Source: Candidatus Zhuqueibacterota bacterium (GTDB taxonomy: Bacteria; BS750m-G25). From it: a stretch of DNA of 15,983 nucleotides. The notes below the pieces were generated by a model, which was given only the letters and a program-made list of their open reading frames with translations, was not told the DNA's origin and did not search any database. This document shows, in pieces, positions 1 to 7,024 of the stretch. The stretch spans positions 1-15,983 of the forward strand of contig JADHWK010000049.1 of NCBI GenBank assembly GCA_016783505.1, read 5' to 3'. The position numbers were made by a program, and so were the translations under genes. The number at the start of each line of letters is the position of its first letter. Position 1 is the stretch's first letter.

Positions 1-1237
1 TAGGGGTGATAATCTGACCCCTGATAAAGGGTTCCTCTATCCGAAAGTGATGACCGGGGTTGGGAAAGGCGGCCGGGCTGTCCACCGAAAGGGTTTTTCC
101 GTCGGTTGTGGTGGCCCGATAGGCCACGGTGGGTACGGTGTTAATGATGGAAAGTCCGTATTCCCTCTCTAGCCGCTCCTGGACGATCTCCATGTGAAGG
201 AGGCCCAGAAACCCACACCGATAGCCGAAACCCAGGGCCACCGAGGTCTCGGGGACAAAGGTAAAAGAGCTATCGTTTAACCTTAAACGTTCCAGGGAAT
301 CCCGAAGTTCCGGATAATCATCGGAGTTGACGGGATAAAGCCCACTGAAGACCATGGGTTTGACCTCCCGGTAGCCGGGGAGGGGTTGGGCGGCCCGATT
401 CCGGAACATGGTGATGGTATCCCCCACCTTCATATCCCGAACGTCCTTGGCCCCACAGATTAAGTAACCCACCCCACCGGCCTGCAGCCGGTCCTGTTTG
501 ATTCTCTTTAACTTCAATATACCAACTTCATGCGCTTCAAAGATCTTTCCTGATGACATAAAACAGATTTTATCGCCGATTTTCAGCTCACCATCAAAGA
601 GCCGGATGAAGGCTACCGCTCCCCGGTAGCTATCGTAGGTTGAGTCAAATATCAGAGCCCGCAAAGGTGCCCTGGAGTCACCCGAGGACGGAGGAATTTT
701 TTGCACCACCGCCTCTAAGACCTTCTCCACTCCGGTTCCCAGCTTGGCACTAACCAGCAGAACCTCGTCACGGGAACAGCCGGTAAGCTCGGTCACCTGG
801 GCCAGGGTCGCCTCAATCTGGGCCCCCGGCAGGTCAATCTTATTGATCACCGGGATAATTTTCAGGTCGCTCTCCAGGGCCAGGTAGAAATTGCTGATGG
901 TCTGGGCCTCCACCCCCTGGGCGGCGTCCACAACTAAAAGCGCCCCTTCGCAGGCGGCCAGACTGCGGGAGACCTCGTAGGAGAAATCCACATGCCCGGG
1001 GGTATCAATAAGATTCAGCACATAATCCTTCCCATCCCGGGCTCTGTAATTCATGGCAATTGCGTGGGCCTTGATAGTGATCCCCCGCTCCTGCTCCAGA
1101 TCCATATCGTCCAGGATCTGTTTTTTCATTTCCTCGGGGGGAACGGTCCCCGTTAGCTCCAGCAGCCGATCTGCCAGGGTGGACTTGCCGTGATCAATGT
1201 GGGCGATGATGCAGAAGTTGCGGATGTATTCCGTCAT
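1..1237 (-). CDS. lepA: Elongation factor 4 (LepA), C-terminus cut by window edge
   Basis: Ribosome-associated translational GTPase that back-translocates or remobilises stalled ribosomes. It is read from the ATG at 1237-1235; 412 codons are visible of the roughly 600 usual for the family, so the last third (end of the EF-G-like domains and the LepA-specific C-terminal domain) lies outside the window. The protein starts MTEYIRNFCIIAHIDHGKST, giving the P-loop at residues 12-20. It continues with the switch I RGIT motif, DTPGH, NKID and SAK (G2 to G5 in order), then the domain II stretch. The later text FGYRCGFLGLLHMEIVQERL is the highly conserved EF4/EF-G block and settles the identity. No strong ribosome binding site is seen just upstream (CCCT directly before ATG). 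No neighbour on the same strand is visible, so any partner gene (often lepB) would be beyond the edge. Confidence 0.97.
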   Translation of the reverse strand, partial: MTEYIRNFCIIAHIDHGKSTLADRLLELTGTVPPEEMKKQILDDMDLEQERGITIKAHAIAMNYRARDGKDYVLNLIDTPGHVDFSYEVSRSLAACEGALLVVDAAQGVEAQTISNFYLALESDLKIIPVINKIDLPGAQIEATLAQVTELTGCSRDEVLLVSAKLGTGVEKVLEAVVQKIPPSSGDSRAPLRALIFDSTYDSYRGAVAFIRLFDGELKIGDKICFMSSGKIFEAHEVGILKLKRIKQDRLQAGGVGYLICGAKDVRDMKVGDTITMFRNRAAQPLPGYREVKPMVFSGLYPVNSDDYPELRDSLERLRLNDSSFTFVPETSVALGFGYRCGFLGLLHMEIVQERLEREYGLSIINTVPTVAYRATTTDGKTLSVDSPAAFPNPGHHFRIEEPFIRGQIITP

Positions 1238-1286
1238 AGGGTTTACTAAAAATCTGAATACCCCCCATTTTCCAAGTTCATCCGTT

Positions 1287-1396
1287 GGAGTTAATCCGTA
1301 CGGATTTCACCTGCCCGACAGCATGCGGGTAAAAGGCTGACGCTCCGATGGAGTCCGATACTTTGGACTCATACGGAGTTGTCGGACCTTAACTCC
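1287..1396. repeat. Hairpin-rich intergenic block upstream of lepA
   Basis: Non-coding block bounded by an 8-base inverted repeat, GGAGTTAA at 1287-1294 and TTAACTCC at 1389-1396. Inside it are the palindrome TCCGTACGGA (1295-1304) and a two-tier hairpin: CTCCG 1343-1347 pairs with CGGAG 1374-1378, and GAGTCC 1351-1356 pairs with GGACTC 1365-1370. It lies 50 bases before the lepA start, so it could sit in the lepA leader on the minus strand. The sequence resembles the dispersed repeats elsewhere in the window more than any riboswitch I recognise. No open frame of interest. Confidence 0.5.
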
Positions 1397-1403
1397 TTAA
1401 AAT

Positions 1404-1446
1404 TCAACAGTTGCTTTAATCCCGAATATTCGGGATTGAAGCATTA
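1404..1446. repeat. Hairpin repeat, CAACAGTTGCTT...GAAGCATTA family, TCCCGAA head
   Basis: The sequence starts CAACAGTTGCTT, contains the perfect 20-base palindrome AATCCCGAATATTCGGGATT at 1418-1437, and closes with GAAGCATTAC. With one G-T wobble the stem extends over 1413-1442. The same outer bases occur at 8121-8155 around a different stem, and a relative lies at 3541-3570, so this is a repeat family with exchanged hairpin heads. Confidence 0.6.
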
Positions 1447-1500
1447 CAAAAACTTTTGGGTTACACATAGTAGACATCCTTAGTTTTCTGCCCCCCTTTT

Positions 1501-1595
1501 TTAAGCTGAAGGTAAATGATTCTTTTCCCAAGATCGTTTCCCCCTGGCCGGGCAGGCAAGACCCTTCGGGCCGACAAGGTTCAACCTTGAAAGAA
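1501..1595 (+). repeat. Dispersed ~95-base repeat, copy A (lacks 19-base insert)
   Basis: From TTAAGCTGAAGGTAAA to CCTTGAAAGAA this stretch matches 8413-8528 almost base for base in the same orientation. The block from CCGGGCAGG to GAAAGAA (about 48 bases) is identical in both. Copy A lacks the 19 bases present at about 8461-8479 in copy B. It contains small hairpins (GACCCTTCGGGCC; AAGGTTCAACCTT). Short open frames crossing it are by-products of the repeat. The rest of the 1238-1719 spacer shows no gene. Confidence 0.8.
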
Positions 1596-1719
1596 CATAC
1601 GGGAAAAATATACGGAAAAAATGGCAAATAAGCAACAGAAAAGGACGGGCTGAAAATCAAATAACGACGTCGTTTTTGCTGATTTTTTTATAGATTTTTT
1701 TGTTTTTTCCTTTATTTTC

Positions 1720-1748
1720 TTGACTTCTTCCCTAAAATTTTGTATAAT
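1720..1748 (+). promoter_or_regulatory. Sigma70-type promoter for the T9SS-sorted protein
   Basis: TTGACT at 1720-1725 and a perfect TATAAT at 1743-1748 are separated by exactly 17 bases. It sits in a very AT-rich stretch, with transcription expected to begin near 1755 and leave a leader of about 110 bases before the ATG at 1864. The leader holds a 7-base-pair hairpin (TATACTG 1794-1800 with CAGTATA 1808-1814) and a GAGGT ribosome binding site at 1853-1857. This is the best promoter in the window. Confidence 0.75.
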
Positions 1749-1863
1749 ATTATTAACAAAAATAATAACCTGAAACAATATCTTCCTGAGTGCTATACTG
1801 CCACCTACAGTATAATCATTTCTTGGGCTTATTATTGTCAATCATCTACTATGAGGTAATAAA

Positions 1864-3477
1864 ATGACAAATAAACATTTAATATTAGTTTCAATGTCTT
1901 TGGTTTTTCTAAATTCTTTCTTATTTGCTGAAGAATTATTATTTTGGGATGATTTTGAACAAGATATTCCCGGACAACCACCTACAAATTGGTCTCCATA
2001 TGGTTTCCCTCCAGACACTATTGGTTATATTGAAATTATAGAAGAGTCAGAATCGAATAATGTTTTAAAAATTCATCCTAACTCAATGGCTATGATTCAA
2101 AATTACGATTGCCAGTTTCAGTATACAATTCAAGTCAAATGGAAAGCGCCACTTGATACTATTGGCTATATGGCTGGAATAAGAATTCCACATGGAATAA
2201 CATTTTACTATGGATTTTGGGTTGGTCCGGGACTTTATATTAGCGACCCTATACCTACTTGCCTTTTTGTTGAACATTACAGTTATGATATTCAACCAGG
2301 TGAATGGTATTATATGAAATTAAATCTTCAAGAAGGCATTTCTTCTTTCAAAATGTGGCATTGCGATGAAGATGAACCCGATTTTATGGTAAGTTGGGTA
2401 TATGGGGATATTACTTATGGTTTTTCACTTTTTTCTCTTGAAAGAGATGATCTATTTGATGATGTAACCATTTATGGAGAAATCTACGATGAATTTAACT
2501 TTATTGTCTCAGAAGAACATCTTTTTCCAGGATTAAGAGACAACATAGGTTTAGGTAATGATGGTGAATATATATGGTTTGGTGGAAAAAGGATGTATGG
2601 TACAAGTCCTATATTATACAAATATGATCCAGAAACGGAAGAAATTATAGATTCACTTGAGGTAATTGATGATTTTTATGTCAGAGGATTCACTTATACT
2701 GAAGATCATCTTTGGGTTTTAGGCTTTCAAGATTCTATATTGTGTATTCTGCAAATTTCTCCTTTATCAGGAGAAATAATGGATACTTTGATATGTTCTA
2801 ATTATCCTTTTTACCAACATGGAGTCGATGGGCCTACCTATGATGGTGAATATTTCTATTATGAATACTTTGATGCGATATATAAATTTGATCCACAAAC
2901 AAATACGCTTGTGGACTCTTTTCAAATACCTGGAATAAGAATTAAATATTTTATCTACCATGAAGGGAATTTCTATATTCAATCTTTTTTTAATGATTTA
3001 CTTTTTGTCCTTGACGCTGATGATGGGGAAATTACTGGAATAGGTCACTGTGATTATCCAAAAGGATATTGGCCTGTGGGAATAACTGTTTTAAATGACT
3101 ATTACTGGATAGCTTCGGCTAATGTTTGGCCAGCAGACTTGGAAGGAGAACTAACCTTTTATATAACTGAATTAGTTACAAATAGTATTCCGGTACAAAT
3201 TTATACCCTATTTCCAAAACAAATTGATATTGATAATTATCCCAATCCATTCAATCCAACGACGACTTTTAGATATGGTCTGCCAAAACCCTCGGATGTT
3301 ACGTTAACGGTCTATAACCTTCTGGGTCAAAAGGTAGCTACCCTAGTGGAAAAATACCAAAATGCTGGATACTATGTGGTTCAATGGGATGCTACTGATT
3401 TAGCTTCTGGCATCTATTTCTACCAGATCACCGCCGGCAACCTTACCCAAACCAGGAAAATGCTGTTGCTCAAATAG
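1864..3477 (+). CDS. Secreted protein with type IX secretion C-terminal sorting domain
   Basis: Predicted 537-residue cell-surface or extracellular protein; function not recognised. Residues 1-22 form a signal peptide ending LFAEE. Residues 26-210 begin WDDFEQDIPGQPP and look like a beta-sandwich, reminiscent of concanavalin-type domains (low confidence). Residues 225-440 contain spaced repeats such as DGEYIWFGG, DGEYFYYEYFDAIYKFDP and LDADDGEITG, suggesting a beta-propeller. Residues 454-537 are a clear Por/T9SS type A sorting domain: YPNPFNPTT, then YNLLGQKVATLV, LASGIYFYQ and the terminal RKMLLLK. By family knowledge it is exported by Sec, then translocated by T9SS with removal of this domain. 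The start is supported by GAGGT six bases upstream and by the TTGACT/TATAAT promoter. The body is strikingly AT-rich compared with other genes here, while the sorting domain is closer to the local average. No T9SS machinery gene is in view. Confidence 0.85.
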   Translation: MTNKHLILVSMSLVFLNSFLFAEELLFWDDFEQDIPGQPPTNWSPYGFPPDTIGYIEIIEESESNNVLKIHPNSMAMIQNYDCQFQYTIQVKWKAPLDTIGYMAGIRIPHGITFYYGFWVGPGLYISDPIPTCLFVEHYSYDIQPGEWYYMKLNLQEGISSFKMWHCDEDEPDFMVSWVYGDITYGFSLFSLERDDLFDDVTIYGEIYDEFNFIVSEEHLFPGLRDNIGLGNDGEYIWFGGKRMYGTSPILYKYDPETEEIIDSLEVIDDFYVRGFTYTEDHLWVLGFQDSILCILQISPLSGEIMDTLICSNYPFYQHGVDGPTYDGEYFYYEYFDAIYKFDPQTNTLVDSFQIPGIRIKYFIYHEGNFYIQSFFNDLLFVLDADDGEITGIGHCDYPKGYWPVGITVLNDYYWIASANVWPADLEGELTFYITELVTNSIPVQIYTLFPKQIDIDNYPNPFNPTTTFRYGLPKPSDVTLTVYNLLGQKVATLVEKYQNAGYYVVQWDATDLASGIYFYQITAGNLTQTRKMLLLK

Positions 3478-3496
3478 CCATTTCCCCATACTAAAA

Positions 3497-3531
3497 AACC
3501 AGCACCGAAATGATGCTGGTTCTTTTATTTT
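3497..3531. terminator. Bidirectional rho-independent terminator
   Basis: AACCAGCA (3497-3504) pairs with TGCTGGTT (3514-3521) around a nine-base loop. On the plus strand it is followed by CTTTTATTTT, ending the T9SS-sorted gene 20 bases after its stop. On the minus strand the stem is followed by a run of six T, so it can also end the convergent LarA-like gene. Confidence 0.8.
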
Positions 3532-3540
3532 CGTCGTCCT

Positions 3541-3570
3541 GTTGTTTCAAGGTTGTACCTTGAAACATCA
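3541..3570. repeat. Hairpin repeat related to 8125-8154
   Basis: TTTCAAGGT (3545-3553) and ACCTTGAAA (3557-3565) form a perfect nine-base-pair stem with a three-base loop. The 30 bases match 8125-8154 at most positions (GTTGTTTCAAGG against GTTGCTTCATGG; ACCTTGAAACATC against ACCTTGAAGCATT). It sits between the terminator and the stop codon of the LarA-like gene. Confidence 0.6.
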
Positions 3571-3579
3571 AAACCTACC

Positions 3580-4848
3580 TTAATCAACCATCTTCGGTAC
3601 CCCCGCCGATCCATCCTCCAGAATGTAAGTTTTGTAATGCCTGGGTAAAAAATCGCCAGCAACCGCCATTGCTTCTTCAAAGGTGTTTGCCGGGATCAAC
3701 CCCATTTTTTTCACTGTTACAAAGTCCAGTTCGCTAACTAAAATAATTTTCACCTTCTGCAGCTTATTTCGAAGGGAAAGGGCAGTATGCCCGTTTATTG
3801 AATAATGCTTTACTAGATTACACTTCATCGTTTCTAAGTCCGGGTATTCAAACCATTCCATAAACGTTGGCGAACCAATACCCTCGGCACACTCCGCCAG
3901 GGCAATAATAAGCCCCCCCTCCCTGACGGCGTAAAAGGCATGCTGAATAGCTTTGTGCGACTGAATAAAGGTAGAATCTTTGGGGTAGCCCCCCGCACTG
4001 ACCACCACCAGATCGGCTTTCTCCCGAATAGGAATAGTATACATCTTTTTGGCAATCTCACACCCCTTCAGGTGGGCCAGGACCACATCCCCGGCCACGG
4101 CGGCGGCGATACGCCCCCGGTCATTCAGAATAGTATTTAACAGAAATGCGGGTTTAAAAAAACGCAGGCTGTCCACGATGTCCTCATAGACCGGGTTGCC
4201 ATCCAGGATCCCATCCCCACACTGAGGACGGAAGTTACCGCTTTCATCCAAGGTTAACAGGTGATTCTTCTCAATGGACTGCCACCCGGCCACCCCGGGC
4301 ATCATTAGTTTTGGCCCGCCCCCAAAACCGGCAAAATAGTGGTAGAGGATCCCCCCCAGGGCCAGGATCTTGTCAACTTCAGCGATCCTCTTGTTGATCC
4401 AAACAGGAGTTCCCCGTTTCGTCATCCCAACCCATTCGAGCTCCTTCTCGTCTTTCCCATCGTGGGGACAAATCGGATAGCGGTTACCGATGGACTTCCC
4501 TACCATCCCCAGGATCTCATCCTGAGTGGTGGGACGATGAGTCCCCGAAGCGATGATGATTAGTAAATCTGTTATTCCCTGGCTTTTTAATTTTTCCAGA
4601 ACTATTGGAAGGACTATGTCCCCTCCCCATTTTCGGGTATGATCGGGCACGATGACCCCCACTTTTTCGCCGGGCTGGACGAACCGCTCCAGGGGTGAGG
4701 AACCAATGGGGTTTTCCATCGCTTGACGGACTACTCTTTCTTCGGGTCCAGCGGCCGCAAATCCGGGAAGACTCAACCATTGTGACGACCTAACCACCCC
4801 TGCTGTCAGCCCAACCACTCCCCGTCCATATTTTAACGTAGTACCCAT
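3580..4848 (-). CDS. LarA-family nickel-pincer (lactate racemase-like) protein
   Basis: 422-residue cytoplasmic enzyme of the LarA family (DUF2088 N-terminal domain plus C-terminal domain), normal length for the family. Characterised members racemise or epimerise 2-hydroxyacids using a nickel-pincer nucleotide attached to a lysine. Visible family signatures: DHTR at 69-72; SGTHRP with His104; PHDGKDEKEL with His129; YHYFAGFGGGPKLMMPG with His170 and Lys180, equivalent to the cofactor-bearing lysine; and KNH with His196, equivalent to a nickel ligand. All expected active-site positions are therefore filled. ATG at 4848 is preceded by AAAGG. The substrate cannot be assigned: many homologues act on hydroxyacids other than lactate. 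No larB, larC or larE maturation gene lies nearby. It is convergent with the T9SS-sorted gene and divergent from the Wzi-like gene, so it appears to be transcribed alone. Confidence 0.88.
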   Translation of the reverse strand: MGTTLKYGRGVVGLTAGVVRSSQWLSLPGFAAAGPEERVVRQAMENPIGSSPLERFVQPGEKVGVIVPDHTRKWGGDIVLPIVLEKLKSQGITDLLIIIASGTHRPTTQDEILGMVGKSIGNRYPICPHDGKDEKELEWVGMTKRGTPVWINKRIAEVDKILALGGILYHYFAGFGGGPKLMMPGVAGWQSIEKNHLLTLDESGNFRPQCGDGILDGNPVYEDIVDSLRFFKPAFLLNTILNDRGRIAAAVAGDVVLAHLKGCEIAKKMYTIPIREKADLVVVSAGGYPKDSTFIQSHKAIQHAFYAVREGGLIIALAECAEGIGSPTFMEWFEYPDLETMKCNLVKHYSINGHTALSLRNKLQKVKIILVSELDFVTVKKMGLIPANTFEEAMAVAGDFLPRHYKTYILEDGSAGVPKMVD

Positions 4849-4894
4849 AAACCTTTACTCAACATATTTCCGCCAAATCTGAAAAAAAACGTCA

Positions 4895-5078
4895 TTCTGA
4901 ATGAAGTCCCGAATTCTCGGGACGGAATGAAGAATCTCATATGATAGAGAATAAAACAAGATTCTTCCCCCGGATATTCGGGATCGGAGTTACATGATCG
5001 GCATAAAGTTACATTATGTCCGGCGAAAGCGAATGCGCTAGAAGATCATGAAATCAAGCTTGTCCCGTCCCGAAGGGA
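4895..5078. repeat. Cluster of short hairpins in the divergent spacer
   Basis: The 400-base gap between the divergent genes holds no gene but several inverted repeats. GTCCCGA 4906-4912 pairs with TCGGGAC 4917-4923, flanked by CATTC and GAATG. AAGAATCT 4930-4937 pairs with AGATTCTT 4959-4966. CCCCGGATATTCGGG lies at 4968-4982. A looser GTCCCGTCCCGAAGGGA follows around 5062-5078. A direct repeat AGTTACATGAT / AGTTACATTAT lies at 4988-4998 and 5007-5017. The start resembles the GTCATTCTGA...GAAGAATCT repeats common in many bacterial genomes. Confidence 0.55.
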
Positions 5079-5185
5079 TCTCTTTATGCAGAGGAACCCA
5101 CATGGGAAAAACTGACTTAGGCATTTCTTTTTTGTGAAAAGATAACACATAATTGTCAGATTGTCAATTATTTTTTAATTTTAAC

Positions 5186-5214
5186 TTGATTATTTTTGTT
5201 TTTATGTATATATT
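5186..5214 (+). promoter_or_regulatory. Probable promoter for the Wzi-like gene and downstream cluster
   Basis: TTGATT at 5186-5191 and TATATT at 5209-5214 are 17 bases apart in a very AT-rich stretch. Transcription from near 5221 would leave a leader of under 30 bases before the ATG at 5249. It is the only good candidate ahead of the long plus-strand run of genes. AT-richness makes chance matches likely, so this is moderate evidence. Confidence 0.45.
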
Positions 5215-5248
5215 TTACATCAACATTGAATTATTACCCTATTTATCC

Positions 5249-6931
5249 ATGAAAAGAATCATTTTAATTCTCATTACCTTGGCATTATGCACCCTATCCT
5301 GGGGTCAGTCGGCCAATGTCCCCTTACAGCACTGGGTGTATCCCTACCTCGACCGCATGAAAACCAGGGGGATTGGGTGGAAAAATATTACAAATACCAG
5401 GCCCTATTCAAGGTTGGATGTGGCGGAAATCCTTCAAGAAATCCATAGGCAACGAGAAGGGTTGACCGGGGTGGAAAGCGGCCAGTTGGATGATTTGATA
5501 GAGGAATTTTACCTGGAGTGGGCACAGATCAGCCCGCTCCCTGGGGATTACACCCCTCAGTGGCATCTGTTGCGGGCTACGAATAAAGAATATACTTTTC
5601 AACTGGACCCAGTGTGGGGGGCGAAATATTTTTACTTCAAGCAGCCAGGCAAAGCAAACAGCATTAATTATTATCGTTGGACCAACGGATTTAAATTCTA
5701 CGGGTCCCTGAAAAAATCCCTGGGGTACTACCTCGAAGCCCGCAACTCATTGGTGCACGGAGACTACGAATATTGGGTGAACGATTCTTTAGAGAGAAAA
5801 GACTGGGGGGTTGGATGGACCAACGAATCGGATATTAAGCGAGAGATCTACCACGACGAGGTGGAATCCTACCTCACCTTTAAGCTCCCCTGGTTCCGGG
5901 TCGAGTTCGGAAAGGACAAGATCTCCTGGGGACCGGGATATTACGGCAACCTGCTCTTTTCCCAAAATCCCACCTCTTTTGTCCTATTGAAACTGGAGGC
6001 CAGATTCGGCCGTCTAACTTACTGCGGCGTAAACGGGGCTCTGAGAACAGATCTGGTTGACTCCAGCCGGGTCTACTTCTATGCCCGGTCAACCCCAAAA
6101 TATCACCATCGGAAGAAGAACATCGCCGCCCATCGGTTTGAATTTTTACTCTCCCAGTGGCTCCGGATAGGATTCAGCGAAATCCTGATCTACGTGGATC
6201 GGGGGATCGAGCCCGGATACACCATCCCCCTCATGATCCTATGGTCCCAGGAACATTATCTAGGGGACTTTGATAACTCGGTTATCGCCTTTGACTACGA
6301 CCTAAGCCTGCTAAAATCCACGAATATTTATGGGTGTCTTCTCATTGATGACATGACCTTAGGAAAACTGGGCACTGGATGGTTTGGCAACAAATTCGGA
6401 TATCTGAATGGCCTTTTATGGGTGGATCCGTTGGGAATCCAGAATACGGATTTACGAATGGAATACACCCGATTAAAACCTTACGTCTACACCCATGTTT
6501 CGGGGGCGGGCAATTATGCCCATTACAACCGGAATCTGGGCCACTGGCTGCCGCCCAATTCGGACAATCTCTATACCGAATTTAATCTTTGGCCCCATCA
6601 TCATCTCCGGCTACGGGCTTCCATTGATCTGGAGCGTCATGGTCAGAATTACTACTCACAGGGGGACACCGTTAATGTGGGGGGAGATGTAGACTTCCCC
6701 CATCGGCCTGAAGATTCTAAAACGGTCTATTTTCTGGACGGCGTAGTGGAAAGAAGGCAGAAATTTGGCCTTTCTCTGATGTATCGGCTGGATTACGGAA
6801 TTCTACAGGATTTTTTCATTAACGTCAGCTACAAATACCTAATATTCGAGAATCAAATTGTTGACCAATCGAATAACACCACCGAAAGCAAATATCACCA
6901 ATTTACCCTCTCACTGGACTACAAATTTTGA
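5249..6931 (+). CDS. Wzi-like outer-membrane capsule/exopolysaccharide assembly protein
   Basis: 560-residue predicted outer-membrane beta-barrel of the capsule assembly Wzi family. Known Wzi anchors capsular polysaccharide at the cell surface. Residues 1-20 are a signal peptide (MKRIILILITLALCTLSWGQ). Residues 24-110 form a mixed periplasmic N-terminal part, and from about 117 onward alternating aromatic-rich strands dominate. The segment GKDKISWGPGYYGNLLFSQN at 221-240 is the family hallmark (WGPG followed by a small-residue turn and LL.S.N). The last strand QFTLSLDYKF ends in Phe, as expected for BAM-dependent barrel insertion. The frame is open back to 5153, but the internal ATG at 5249 starts a proper signal peptide and follows a promoter-like sequence, so it is preferred; no Shine-Dalgarno is seen. 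It precedes the GT2 genes by 93 bases, fitting a surface glycan locus. Confidence 0.75.
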   Translation: MKRIILILITLALCTLSWGQSANVPLQHWVYPYLDRMKTRGIGWKNITNTRPYSRLDVAEILQEIHRQREGLTGVESGQLDDLIEEFYLEWAQISPLPGDYTPQWHLLRATNKEYTFQLDPVWGAKYFYFKQPGKANSINYYRWTNGFKFYGSLKKSLGYYLEARNSLVHGDYEYWVNDSLERKDWGVGWTNESDIKREIYHDEVESYLTFKLPWFRVEFGKDKISWGPGYYGNLLFSQNPTSFVLLKLEARFGRLTYCGVNGALRTDLVDSSRVYFYARSTPKYHHRKKNIAAHRFEFLLSQWLRIGFSEILIYVDRGIEPGYTIPLMILWSQEHYLGDFDNSVIAFDYDLSLLKSTNIYGCLLIDDMTLGKLGTGWFGNKFGYLNGLLWVDPLGIQNTDLRMEYTRLKPYVYTHVSGAGNYAHYNRNLGHWLPPNSDNLYTEFNLWPHHHLRLRASIDLERHGQNYYSQGDTVNVGGDVDFPHRPEDSKTVYFLDGVVERRQKFGLSLMYRLDYGILQDFFINVSYKYLIFENQIVDQSNNTTESKYHQFTLSLDYKF

Positions 6932-7024
6932 TCGAAAACTATCACAATATACTCAGACAATCTGTCGTCAAGATTTTAATCAGCTAAATTATTATCTCTA
7001 ATCTTGTATATTTTCTGACACCCC

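Noticed and set aside
1651-1690. Terminator at AACGACGTCGTT (1663-1674) followed by a T-run
   Set aside because: A palindrome with T-rich downstream sequence, but no plus-strand gene precedes it; probably part of the AT-rich promoter region.
1397-1841. Two minus-strand open frames of 86-87 codons in the lepA upstream spacer
   Set aside because: They cross hairpins, the dispersed repeat and the promoter of the T9SS-sorted gene; no domain, no ribosome binding site, low-complexity Lys/Ile/Phe content.
4895-5078. CRISPR-like array in the divergent spacer
   Set aside because: The hairpins differ in sequence and spacing; there is no regular repeat-spacer unit and no cas gene.
5153-5248. Upstream extension of the Wzi-like gene
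   Set aside because: The extra 32 codons would cover the likely promoter and place a second hydrophobic stretch before a perfect signal peptide that begins at the ATG at 5249.
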